Below, one piece after another: positions 40,501-48,160 of a stretch of DNA of 64,000 nt. How positions within the stretch are numbered: the stretch's first letter is position 1; each line of letters starts with the position of its first letter. The notes under the pieces were generated by a model. The model saw only the letters and a list, made by a program, of their open reading frames with translations. It ran no database searches and was not told where the DNA came from. Source of the stretch: Kryptolebias marmoratus (lineage: Eukaryota > Chordata > Actinopteri > Cyprinodontiformes > Rivulidae); contig NC_051450.1 of assembly GCF_001649575.2 (NCBI RefSeq), positions 10,880,182-10,944,181 of the forward strand, given 5' to 3'. The translations under genes were made by a program, and so were the position numbers.

Positions 40501-43500
40501 CTACTTACACATCAAATTTGAGCTCAATATCAGTAAAATTGTCTGTTGTAGCCATGTTTGTGTTTGAAAAGGCAGCTGGGGTAGCCATATTAAATTGGGT
40601 TGACTCCAAAAGATATTCAATTGTGGATGCATATCCCCTGATTACTTTCAGAGCATTACAATCAAATCTGTGCAGTGGAGATATTTTGCTAACAGACAGA
40701 CAAGCAAACACACACACACACCGACAAAGGCAATTACAGTAGGTAAAAAAATGTATTGATTATGGTTTACAGTGCACAGTAAGGGTAAATGAAAGTTAAT
40801 AATTAGTAAAGGAAATAAAGAAACCCCTTTTAACAAATCCATGCAAACACACCTCCCCAAACAGCCCACACATTTAGATCTAATCTGGACCACGTTTGAC
40901 TCTTCTGGATCCGTTACCCCACAGTGTTTAGGATGAGCAGCTGGGCGGAACTCAGACTGTGGCGGGTGTTGTGTGGGATAGTTGTAGCCCAAATGTGAGC
41001 TGTCACATCGGTTAGATTTGGGGGGATGTTTGGAGGATCTGCGAGTGAGTTTACGCAGCAACACTCAGCGCCGCCAGTCAGGGCCAAAGGTGAGCCATAA
41101 CAAAACTCCTCCTGAAGTTTCTGGCTGGTGTTCCTTTCTGTGTAAACATCACACACTCCTAGTGAAAACTTGTGCAGCTGCATACGCCACAATAAAATGT
41201 GTGGAACGTGCGCATAAACCATCTGCGTGCCCACAGATGCTAGCCACCGAGGCTTGATCCTTGTCTAAACTGCAGCTAGCAGAGGGGTGGGGGGGTGAGG
41301 GTAGATTCTGGGGTTGGGTAACCATGGGAACTACAGCAGAAATGGGTAGCAGTGACTCAAGCAGTTTCCTCCACCAACATTTCCTCACACTCATACGCTA
41401 TGGCAAACACACAATGATGACAGAGGTCAGATGTAACTACTGTTTGTGAAAGAAGATGTGGTACAGCTGGAGGTCAAGAACCGTCCTGAGATCACAGGGA
41501 GGGAAGAAGACTTCCACAAGACACCAATACTAAACAGACAAAGGAGATGGCTGTGAAACAAGTTCAGATGGGAAGGATTTGATCATGGCTTGAGATAAAT
41601 AAAGGGATTAGGCGCAGATGTGACAGTAACTCGGTGCAGAAACCCTTTTTGGTGCTCTTAGTGATGGGTGTGGAGAAGTGGTGAATAGCCTATGATTGGA
41701 AGTTCCTCAGTAAAGAGAAGTGTGAATTTATAGCTTTTGACAGCGTTCTTGCCAACCATATTAAGCCGCGTTACGGGAGAACCTGAACCACCCCGTTTGT
41801 TGGCAACAACTTCACCAAAAGATGACGACAGCTTGGGGCTTTGCTCATCACTGAGTGAAAAAGTGGGTGCAAGCTGACACAACGGCACAGCAACACAACG
41901 CTTACGCCAAATGTGGAGAGGAGCTGTGTCTTATGTGCAGCTCTACAGAGGGAGCGGAGTCCAGGAGAAATGAGACTCTGAATAAACAGCCTTGATTTAT
42001 TGTCTGAAATGTACAACTGATTTATACGGTTAGAAACTTACACCGATACTGAGCTTTAGCTCAACTTGAGGTATCCGAATAGCGTTTAACTAAAACATGG
42101 CCATCCCTACACCCACACAAGTGTAGTAAGTTATTTGGATCTAAATGGTGGAATTTATTTCAAGGCAATCTACTAGCACTCAGTGTATGTGTCTGGAATG
42201 ACCCTCAACTACTACAATTTTTGCTCAATGTCTGTAAAATGAACTGAATGTGATGACCCAGAATGATTAAATATCTTTGCCATCTTGAATTTGACTGGCT
42301 GCAAAAGTTAATCAGTTGTAGATGTACACACAATAACTACTGTCTAAGAATTTCATTAAAAACCTTCCAGTGGTTCAAAAGATATTTTGCTAACAAACAG
42401 ACAGCGTTAACTCCGGTAGTCGCTGGCAAAGTTTTAAACAAATAGCTTGCGCAATTTGTTAGTGCTCAGAGTATGTGTTGTGGATCAGTCTCAGCTACTA
42501 CCACACCAAGTTTTAGCTCAATAGTTGTAAAACTGACTAAGTTGGGGCCATTTTTGTGTTTGCTAATGTTGATTAGCTGTGGCGGCCATATTGAATCGGG
42601 CTGACTCCTAAAGTTAATCAGTTGTAGATGAACATCTAATGATTACTTTCTAAAAAAGTTATTTAAATGCATTCAGTGGTTTAGAAGATAACACCATATA
42701 CATTACATTTTAGATGATTGTTAGGCGAAGCCTTTTTGCTTAAACTAATAATAGAGGTCGTGCTTTGGTGGTGTATTAAAAAAAAAAGTCTATAGACCTT
42801 GTCAAGACTGGAGACAGAATAGTTTCAAGCCTGCAGACAAAACAAAACTCCCACTTGAGTGACGAAGAAGCAGGAACTGAGATGAAGACTGAAGCATCCT
42901 CGAAACAGCTGCAGCCAGTTTAGATAATAGGAACTTCCTCACACACACACACACACAGCTCTGCAGAGCCGGGATGACATTTCAGAGAGTTTTTTTTTTT
43001 TTTTTCAGCCGACCTGTGTTTAGTTCTTGGTGAGTTTCAGTGTCTCTCGCCGGCGATGTCAAGAGCAGCTGCATGTTTCTGTCAGTAAAACATTCACGCC
43101 GGCTGGACTGGAGCCCACTGAGAGTCGAAGCCACCCACTTCCAACTGTGGATCAGATCACAGGCCGCAGCGCATTCTCCCACATTAAAGGGAAAATTCCT
43201 GCCATTCTCTGCTCATCCTCTCTGCTGTTGAGGGAATCTTGTGGTAAACTCTTTCTATATTCCTTCGACTTGCATTGTCTGCTCGGAATTCAGAGTAATC
43301 TTGGTGTCTGCCACATAAAGAAAAACAAAAAAAAAAAACTATGAGAGTAGGTGATAGGAGCCAGGCTGGCAGGAAGTGTTTCTCAGTTTCACATAGGAAA
43401 AGGGAAACAGAATTTGGCCAGACGGAGTAGAAATGACACAAGTGAGGCTGTCTTTGTGCGCATAAACGTGAAAGGTTTGTTCAAAATACATTTAGGAAAC

Positions 43501-46500
43501 TGAAGGTAATACACAGCAGAACTAACTTTAAGTATTGTCTGTGAAAGCCCACAAAGAAAAAACAACGCAATTAACTCAAAATCTCCAGGTAGATTGATAT
43601 CCCTGTTAAATCAATAGCTCAGATCTTTTGAGTGGGGTTCTGTGGAAGGGTTATGAACACTTAATATCTTACCTGTTGTAGATAGCTCTTTCAACAACCT
43701 CAGTTTGGAGACATATTGATTAGTTCTGATCAAATTTAAGAAGTAATGGCTAGTCTGAGTGGAACCAAGACCAAAGCAGATTTCTACCTAATGGGCTGCG
43801 ACTGTTGGAGACTAGTGGGCAAATGGCATTCGTTTGGGAGTCTCCAAAATGTCTCAAAACATTTGCAGGGCTTTTCTTGTTTCCTCAAGTACGTTGCAGA
43901 GGATCATAGCCTTGTCACTTGATTATAGAACATGTTTCCCTAACATGAAAAAAAAAAGCTAATTTTTTCAGGAAATAGTCACAGAGTTGTCGCAGGGGTC
44001 TCGAACCTTTCTCAGTTTAGTTTTTGTAAATTACAGAGCACCAGTGGTGTGTTGTTTCAAAACTTGCACAGGAAGTCTCTTTAATGTAGTAGCTCATGGC
44101 CAAGGTGGATACAAAGCAAGCACGGATGGAGGTGGACAACAAAATAATGTGCACGGCCAAGACGTGCACATGCAAACAAGCTTAATTGCAAACACTGAAT
44201 AGTTTAATCTGTTTTCTTGCAACCTGGAGTCGCCAACTACTCTTCAACAGTTGCAGCGCAGTGAGAGACTACCTTAAACAACTCCAAGTTTGAAAAATGT
44301 CATACTGATTCGTGAGAATGCTATTCTATGGTTATTTGTAAGCAAAAATAGTTACAGCAGCAGCCAGCTTGGGCACTTCCTTCATTTAAAAATCGCACCA
44401 AGTCGGCATCTAAGTCCTGGCTTTAGGCATTTTGTGAAAGTGCCTGTAGACGTACATCCAATGATGACTTTGTAAGAGTTTCATTAAAATCCATCCAGTG
44501 GTTCATGAGATCTGTTTTGAACACACAGACAGAGTTGACTCCAACAGTAAATGGCAGAGTTTTAAATAAAGATCAATTAGTGCTCAGAGGACGTGTTGGG
44601 GATGACTCTCAGCTACCAAATTTGACCTGATTATCCGTAAGACTGACTGAATCAGAGCAGTTTTTTTGCGTAAGCTAAGATCGCTTTGCTGTGGCAGCCA
44701 CCTTGAAACTCATTGTCTCCAAACGTTAATCGGTAGGTGTACATCATATGATTAGTTCCTTGGAGTTTCACTAAAATCCGTCCAGCGGTTAACGAGCTCA
44801 CATGGGCAAAAACATTATTGACGTCCTTTACCGTTTTAGGCAGAGGGCGATAAAGATTATGCACCCTGGTGAGTAATTTGTTGTTACACCAGGCTCTTAT
44901 GCAGGAAAAGATTAACTTCAATTGCAGCTACTTTTGTACTTCATTAGCTAATTTAATTACCTCGTCTTAAATAGCCATGAAATGAGCACTTTAGGGTTTA
45001 GGATGGTGGGATGGGTACTTACGTACTCCATGCTGGTTATTCAGCACTGACAATTATGTATACTATGTGTGTGGGAAGTGTGCACCCAGAGGTTAGCCAT
45101 GCCTTGGTTGTTTACTGCAGACAGGCACAAACAGAGCAGTCCAATGGAATGGCGGCATATAAAATGTACAGAATAGGTTTTGTTACAAGAAGAGCTGCAG
45201 TTAATGCATAAAGCTACCTTCATTACCGAGCGATAAAACAGAATAATTATCGCCTGCCACCAAAGGCAGAAGTGGAGCTATAATGTTATTTGCCCGTGTC
45301 TGTGCATGTGTGCGTATGAGTGTGTTCAGTTGTCTGTACTGTTAGCAAAATATCTCATGGATCGCTACACAGATGTCAATGAAACTTTCAGAACTTAATC
45401 GCAGGGTGTTTATCTACAACTGATTAACTTTTGAAGTTAATCCGATTCACGATGGCTGCCGCAGCAAAGTGATCTTCGCAAACACAAAAATGAGTACAAT
45501 TCAGCCATTTTTACAGCTATTCGGCTAAAGTTTGGTGTGGTAGTAGCTGATTGTCGTCCCCGACGCATAGTTCAAAAACAAGACATTGCGTAGCATCTTT
45601 GTCTAAAAGTTTGACATCAGCTGTTGGAGTTAAGCCGGTTTGTCTGTTAGCAAAATATCTCATGAACCATTAGATCAATTTTAATGAAACATTCAGGAAC
45701 TATTCATTGGATGTACGTCTACAACTGACTAACTTTTGGAGTCAACCCAATTCAGGATGGCCGCTACAGCAAATCAACCTTAGATTACACAAACTTGGCT
45801 GTATCTTGGTGAATTTTACAGATACTGGGCTAAAATTTGACGTGGCAGTCGCTGAGAGTCATTCGCAACCCATGCTCCAAGTGCTAACACATTATGTAAG
45901 CTCAGGCGAGACACGGCAATATTGCACGACATTGTGTGCAACATTATTTTCAAGGTTTAACCAAAATGACTTTAACTTTGTCATTTCTCAAAAGTCTGGC
46001 ATGAAAGGGGGCGGAGCATGTGCCTTCCTTCAAAATATGCTAGGCCTTTAGTAATGTATTAAATCATTTTTATAATTTTGAAAGGGAGGTCAGACTTTGT
46101 GGCTCTGCAGGACACACATGTGCAAGACAGTCAGTATCTTATTAGCGTTCAACTGATCAGTGGACCACCTAATCTGCAGCAGGCCCAGTCATGATGCGCT
46201 GTGGTCAACTGAGGTGGGAAAACAACTGGTAAAGATCAGAGCAGTCAGGCCTGTATTCATACGCACGCACACACACACGCGAGCGCGCAAAGCTGAGCAC
46301 TGTGCAACACAGTGGGCTTCACGGACAGTGTGAATGTAAACGTGTCAACATCTGCAACTCATCAATCTGCTTCCCTAAAGAAAAAAAAATGGGGTGGGGG
46401 CGCATCTGCGCTGCACTCCCACGCGTGGCTTTCCGACCAACCTTCGGAAACGGACCACAAAAACGGCTGTGGTGGTCCCTTACAGCGAAGATCTTCTGTG

Positions 46501-46826
46501 CGTGGGGGGACGTTGGCGTAGCGGTCGAGGTGGGTGGGGGTGGCGGGTGGGTGTAGAGGTAGAGAGGTGAGAGAGAGGGGGGGNNNNNNNNNNNNNNNNN
46601 NNNNNNNNNNNNNNNNNNNNNNNNNNNNNNNNNNNNNNNNNNNNNNNNNNNNNNNNNNNNNNNNNNNNNNNNNNNNNNNNNNNNNNNNNNNNNNNNNNNN
46701 NNNNNNNNNNNNNNNNNNNNNNNNNNNNNNNNNNNNNNNNNNNNNNNNNNNNNNNNNNNNNNNNNNNNNNNNNNNNNNNNNNNNNNNNNNNNNNNNNNNA
46801 AAAAAAAAAAAAGGCTTCTCACCCAT
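14693..46826 (-). CDS. sh3kbp1: SH3KBP1 (CIN85/Ruk), complete coding sequence, 19 coding exons, 612 aa
   Basis: Encodes the endocytic adaptor CIN85, which binds CBL PxxxPR motifs through its SH3 domains and helps down-regulate receptor tyrosine kinases at clathrin-coated membranes. Coding exons: 46823-46826, 37475-37632, 29827-29941, 28112-28218, 27789-27933, 27592-27668, 25929-26018, 20192-20261, 19433-19527, 19248-19343, 19096-19147, 18927-18998, 17493-17628, 17311-17381, 17112-17218, 15682-15813, 15041-15249, 14893-14956 and 14693-14731. Phases agree at all junctions. Domains: SH3-1 at about residues 2-54, SH3-2 at 101-154, SH3-3 at 260-315, proline/basic-rich middle at 320-570, coiled coil at about 552-612. 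Length is near the human 665. The paralogue CD2AP is less likely, given [18 protein letters not shown] and the MAP3K15 neighbour. Confidence 0.95.
14893..14956 (-). CDS. sh3kbp1: SH3KBP1 coding exon 18: coiled coil (residues 579-600)
   Basis: Acceptor tatctcag|GCAGGA and donor CAG|gtgaga. Encodes [20 protein letters not shown], matching the family coiled coil. Confidence 0.95.
15041..15249 (-). CDS. sh3kbp1: SH3KBP1 coding exon 17: Ser/Pro linker and coiled-coil start (residues 510-578)
   Basis: Acceptor gtgttag|GTACCA and donor ACAA|gtacag. A Ser/Pro-rich stretch with [20 protein letters not shown] is followed by [19 protein letters not shown], where the C-terminal coiled coil begins. That coil trimerises CIN85. 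Confidence 0.93.
15682..15813 (-). CDS. sh3kbp1: SH3KBP1 coding exon 16 (residues 466-509)
   Basis: Acceptor cttgcag|TCGTTT and donor CCT|gtatga. Encodes [20 protein letters not shown] and ends KKRIPVIP; charged and disordered. Confidence 0.88.
15990..16150 (-). repeat. Dispersed ~290-bp repeat family, copy 3 (partial, diverged)
   Basis: The reverse complement of the 'ccatccagtggttcat' to 'ggcggccatcttgaatt' part of the unit can be recognised, in SH3KBP1 intron 16. Weaker than the other copies. Confidence 0.5.
17112..17218 (-). CDS. sh3kbp1: SH3KBP1 coding exon 15 (residues 430-465)
   Basis: Acceptor ttgcatag|ATATTG and donor GCT|gtgagt. Encodes [20 protein letters not shown] then [12 protein letters not shown], a conserved CIN85 block. 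Confidence 0.93.
17311..17381 (-). CDS. sh3kbp1: SH3KBP1 coding exon 14 (residues 406-429)
   Basis: Acceptor tgctcag|GTGTGA and donor TCCG|gtgagt. Encodes [20 protein letters not shown], a disordered linker. Support comes from splice sites and phase. Confidence 0.85.
17493..17628 (-). CDS. sh3kbp1: SH3KBP1 coding exon 13: Ser/Pro-rich (residues 361-405)
   Basis: Acceptor gtttag|GTGAAG and donor TAGC|gtcagt, a weaker site chosen because it keeps phase. Encodes [18 protein letters not shown], a run of seven Ser, and [11 protein letters not shown]. Confidence 0.88.
18927..18998 (-). CDS. sh3kbp1: SH3KBP1 coding exon 12 (residues 337-360)
   Basis: Acceptor tttgtag|AGAAAA and donor CGAG|gtaaaa. 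Encodes [20 protein letters not shown], with a conserved KKVPPERP motif. Confidence 0.93.
19096..19147 (-). CDS. sh3kbp1: SH3KBP1 coding exon 11: proline-rich (residues 320-336)
   Basis: Acceptor tttccag|AGACCG and donor ACAG|gtaaga. Encodes [17 protein letters not shown], a basic/proline motif typical of SH3 and membrane-trafficking ligands. Confidence 0.93.
19248..19343 (-). CDS. sh3kbp1: SH3KBP1 coding exon 10: SH3-3 C-terminal half (residues 288-319)
   Basis: Acceptor ttacccag|GAATGT and donor GAG|gtgatt. Encodes [20 protein letters not shown] then [12 protein letters not shown]. The Trp pair (294-295) and the ligand-binding Pro are intact. Confidence 0.96.
19433..19527 (-). CDS. sh3kbp1: SH3KBP1 coding exon 9: SH3-3 N-terminal half (residues 256-287)
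   Basis: Acceptor ttgtcag|TGCGGG and donor AAG|gtgagg. Encodes [20 protein letters not shown] and ends INIVTK: the ALYDY strand and RT loop of the third SH3 domain. Confidence 0.96.
20192..20261 (-). CDS. sh3kbp1: SH3KBP1 coding exon 8 (residues 233-255)
   Basis: Acceptor cacttag|GTCAAC and donor AAGG|gtgaga. Encodes a short poorly conserved linker, [13 protein letters not shown] to DSKAK. It leads in phase into VREQCKV of exon 9. Confidence 0.88.
20786..21072 (+). mobile_element. L2-tail / V-SINE-like retroelement, degenerate
   Basis: GTGGTTAGAACAGTTGCCTC followed by GTTTGCATGTTATGCTCATG, GGCAACTCTAAATTGTGAC and TGTCCCAGGCCACTCGTCCA follows, in order, the well-known teleost short element whose 3' part derives from an L2-type LINE. 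In SH3KBP1 intron 7. Confidence 0.65.
22610..23765 (-). mobile_element. LINE reverse-transcriptase ORF remnant, interrupted
   Basis: On the minus strand [20 protein letters not shown] resembles the C-terminal part of the ORF2 of fish non-LTR retrotransposons. About 0.8 kb to the right, 'cttgatgaaggagctggtgttt' and 'gaagtccacaaccttctcta' resemble the preceding part of the same ORF. Frame is lost by stops and shifts, and unrelated sequence separates the two parts. A dead relic in SH3KBP1 intron 7. Confidence 0.45.
25529..25570. repeat. (GT)n microsatellite
   Basis: About 20 GT units in SH3KBP1 intron 7. Confidence 0.97.
25929..26018 (-). CDS. sh3kbp1: SH3KBP1 coding exon 7 (residues 203-232)
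   Basis: Acceptor ccttcag|GTCCAA and donor AAG|gtgagt. Encodes [20 protein letters not shown], a diagnostic conserved block of SH3KBP1 between SH3-2 and SH3-3. Confidence 0.95.
26573..26760 (+). mobile_element. hAT-like terminal fragment
   Basis: CAGTGGTTCCCAAACGTTTC followed by TCTGACCCACAAAATAACAG has the CAGNGGTTC(C/T)CAAAC form of hAT terminal inverted repeats. No matching right terminus was found, so it is a fragment at best. Confidence 0.35.
27592..27668 (-). CDS. sh3kbp1: SH3KBP1 coding exon 6 (residues 177-202)
   Basis: Acceptor gtgtgtag|GTAAGG and donor AAAAAG|gtaatt. Encodes [20 protein letters not shown] and ends IQPKK, an acidic Ser-rich linker typical of CIN85. Confidence 0.92.
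27747..27776. repeat. T17-G13 homopolymer tract
   Basis: Reads C13-A17 in SH3KBP1 pre-mRNA, starting 11 bases after the exon 5 donor border. Confidence 0.95.
27789..27933 (-). CDS. sh3kbp1: SH3KBP1 coding exon 5: SH3-2 C-terminal half and linker (residues 129-176)
   Basis: Acceptor tgatcag|GTAGAG and donor ACAA|gtgagg. Encodes [20 protein letters not shown] then a Ser/Thr/Glu-rich linker. The usual WW pair reads W133-C134 here. A C13-A17 run lies 11 bases into the following intron. Confidence 0.95.
28112..28218 (-). CDS. sh3kbp1: SH3KBP1 coding exon 4: SH3-2 N-terminal half (residues 93-128)
   Basis: Acceptor gatgcag|GAGAGC and donor GAG|gtgaga. A basic stretch EQIRKRR is followed by [20 protein letters not shown] and IIEIITE-type core strands of the second SH3 domain. 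Confidence 0.95.
29827..29941 (-). CDS. sh3kbp1: SH3KBP1 coding exon 3: linker (residues 55-92)
   Basis: Acceptor tctgcag|GAGATA and donor AAAG|gtactc. Encodes a charged linker starting [11 protein letters not shown] and ending TIRSGKK between SH3-1 and SH3-2. Confidence 0.93.
29942..37474 (-). other. sh3kbp1: SH3KBP1 intron 2 (7.5 kb)
   Basis: AT-rich intron between the SH3-1 exon and the linker exon. It holds scattered A and T runs, a (CA)n patch near 33.67 kb and a poly(A) tract near 34.33 kb. No supported exon, RNA gene or named transposon was found in it. Confidence 0.6.
34331..34354. repeat. Poly(A) tract (24 A)
   Basis: Homopolymer run in SH3KBP1 intron 2. No retroposed gene sequence is evident beside it. 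Confidence 0.9.
37475..37632 (-). CDS. sh3kbp1: SH3KBP1 coding exon 2: first SH3 domain (residues 2-54)
   Basis: Acceptor gttctctag|TGGAGG and donor CGA|gtaagt. Encodes an intact SH3 domain: the ALYDY-like VEFDYEA, the acidic RT loop QQDDEL, the tandem Trp DDGGWWEGE, and [10 protein letters not shown] with the conserved Pro. One exon holds nearly the whole domain. Confidence 0.97.
40235..40740 (+). repeat. Dispersed ~290-bp repeat family, copy 4 (two units in tandem)
   Basis: Two diverged units in the same orientation. The second ends GATATTTTGCTAACAGACAG followed by a short (CA)n. In SH3KBP1 intron 1. Confidence 0.8.
42158..42695 (+). repeat. Dispersed ~290-bp repeat family, copy 5 (two units in tandem)
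   Basis: Two units joined through GGCAAAGTTTTAAACAAA. Each carries TTAATCAGTTGTAGATG and the 'cagctactaccacacc' type start. In SH3KBP1 intron 1. Confidence 0.85.
44430..44855 (+). repeat. Dispersed ~290-bp repeat family, copy 6 (about 1.5 units)
   Basis: A partial unit ending GACTCCAACAGTAAATGGCA joins a full unit through the same AGTTTTAAATAAAGATC junction, ending near GGCGATAAAG. In SH3KBP1 intron 1. Confidence 0.8.
45242..45900 (-). repeat. Dispersed ~290-bp repeat family, copy 7 (two units, reverse orientation)
   Basis: Reverse-complement units, each with TTAGCAAAATATCTCATG, followed by TACAACTGA(C/T)TAACTTTTG and a GATGGC(T/C)GC segment. In SH3KBP1 intron 1. It faces copy 6, forming a large inverted arrangement. 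Confidence 0.85.
46584..46799. other. Assembly gap (216 N)
   Basis: A run of N flanked on the left by G/A-rich sequence (gagagagaggggggg) and on the right by an A13 run. It falls inside intron 1 of SH3KBP1, 23 bases past the donor of the ATG exon. The length is probably nominal. ORFs read across it are meaningless. Confidence 0.98.
46823..46826 (-). CDS. sh3kbp1: SH3KBP1 first coding exon: ATG-G only
   Basis: On the minus strand ATAAATGG|gtgaga supplies Met1 and one base. The next coding exon begins TG GAG GCC after ttctctag, so together they read M-V-E-A, the normal start of the long isoform. The rest of this exon, rightward, is 5' UTR. It lies 23 bases from an assembly gap. Confidence 0.85.
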
Positions 46827-47260
46827 TTATGTCTCCCGGTGTGCTGGTAGTGCTCCTGCAGGGTTGTCGGTCCCAGGGACGGCGGCGAGTCTCCGGTACG
46901 GATGCGGCTTTTATTCGGACCGAGCCCCAGCCTCCAGTCTGCACAGATCCGCTACAGCAGCGCTCGAACGGGAGGAGCGTCACACGAAACCATATTCCTT
47001 CCTCTTTTTTTTCTGTCCAGTGACACAACAGAGGAGGAGGCACACAGAGCGGCCAGAAAACGGAAAAACCGCTGATGAACAACTCTCTCTCTCTCTGTGT
47101 GTGTGTGTGTGTATCTCGTTGCCTTCAAGTGCACCTCGTAAAGTCCAGCTCCCCTCTTTGCATTTTCGACAGCTCTGTGTGTAAATGATGCAGTGAGCGC
47201 GCCGTGACGCAGCGTGTCGCGCTATGCGTCACGCAGAACAGATGGCGGTGGCACAAACAC
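46826..47260 (-). promoter_or_regulatory. sh3kbp1: SH3KBP1 5' UTR and CpG-rich promoter region
   Basis: GC/CpG-rich sequence directly upstream of the ATG. It holds inverted copies of GTGACGCA at 47204-47211 and 47225-47232, resembling CRE/ATF half-sites, and an AGATGGCGG YY1-like core just beyond (47236-47244). No TATA box is evident. The boundary between UTR and promoter is not resolved. An ORF of 87 codons on this strand is 5' UTR. Confidence 0.6.
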
Positions 47261-47637
47261 TGTGTTAAGGGACGGAAAATCCCATTGCTCCTAATAAGCT
47301 GAACTAAATACTTATTTCAAAAAGGTTTATCATTAAAGTTTAATGAGATGGGATCTTTTAATAACTTGCCCACTCAGACTGATGATCTATTTACAAAAAT
47401 ATCCTCGATAGACCTAAATGATGGGATTTGTGTACCTATTCTTGTTCTTAAATTATAGTTTCAATATTTAAGTTGTACCACATCTTTAAATTAAAGGCCT
47501 AGCATACCTATTTTAAAATGCATATTGCTCGCCATATTTAATGCCAGACTTTTAGACTAAGATCGGAAGAAATTATGGAATTGCAGACCATTTGATCAAA
47601 CCTCATCCTTATGTGCAATCTCATGCCACACCAAATG

Positions 47638-48160
47638 ATTCTCAGCTACTACCACGTCAAATTTTAGCTCAATATTTGTGAAACTGACAGAGTTATAGCT
47701 TTTTATGTGTAAAATCCTATTCATTAGCTGTGATGGCCATCTCAAATTAGACAGACTCCCAAAGTCGGTCAGTTTTAGATGTACATCCAGTGACTACTTT
47801 CTGTAAGATTCATCAAAATCTGTCCAGTGGTTTATGAGATATTTTGCTAACAGACAAACAGGGATGACACCAACAACTAATGCCAAAGTTTTAAGCGTAG
47901 ATTCTGCTCAGCGAGGAGCACTTGGAGTATGTGTTGTAAATAACTCTCACCTACTAGCAAACCAAATTTTAGTGCAATATTTAAAAAACTGACTGAGTTA
48001 TAGCCATTTATGTGGTTTCTACGGTCAGTTGCCTGTGGCAGCCATCTTGAACTGGATTGGTTCTGAAAGCTAATCAGTTGTAAATGTGCAACCAATGAAT
48101 ACAATCTGTGAGTTTCGTTGAAATTCGTCCCGTGGTTCATGAGAGATTTAGCTAAAGCTT
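47638..48160 (+). repeat. Dispersed ~290-bp repeat family, copy 8 (two units in tandem)
   Basis: Two units with CAGCTACTACCACGTCAAAT and GAGATATTTTGCTAACAGAC. The second ends in a variant 'agagatttagctaaag'. In the SH3KBP1-TFRC intergenic region. Confidence 0.85.

Larger units (their letters stand above)
37633..46822 (-). other. sh3kbp1: SH3KBP1 intron 1 (about 9.2 kb, contains the gap)
   Basis: Repeat-dense intron with four loci of the ~290-bp family between 40.2 and 45.9 kb, a second shared motif at 38848-38869 and 44245-44266, and the N gap. No coding exon is supported. Confidence 0.65.

Noticed and set aside
46319..47184. Long ORFs reading through the N gap on both strands
   Set aside because: Most of their length is undetermined sequence; the flanks are intron and 5' UTR of SH3KBP1.
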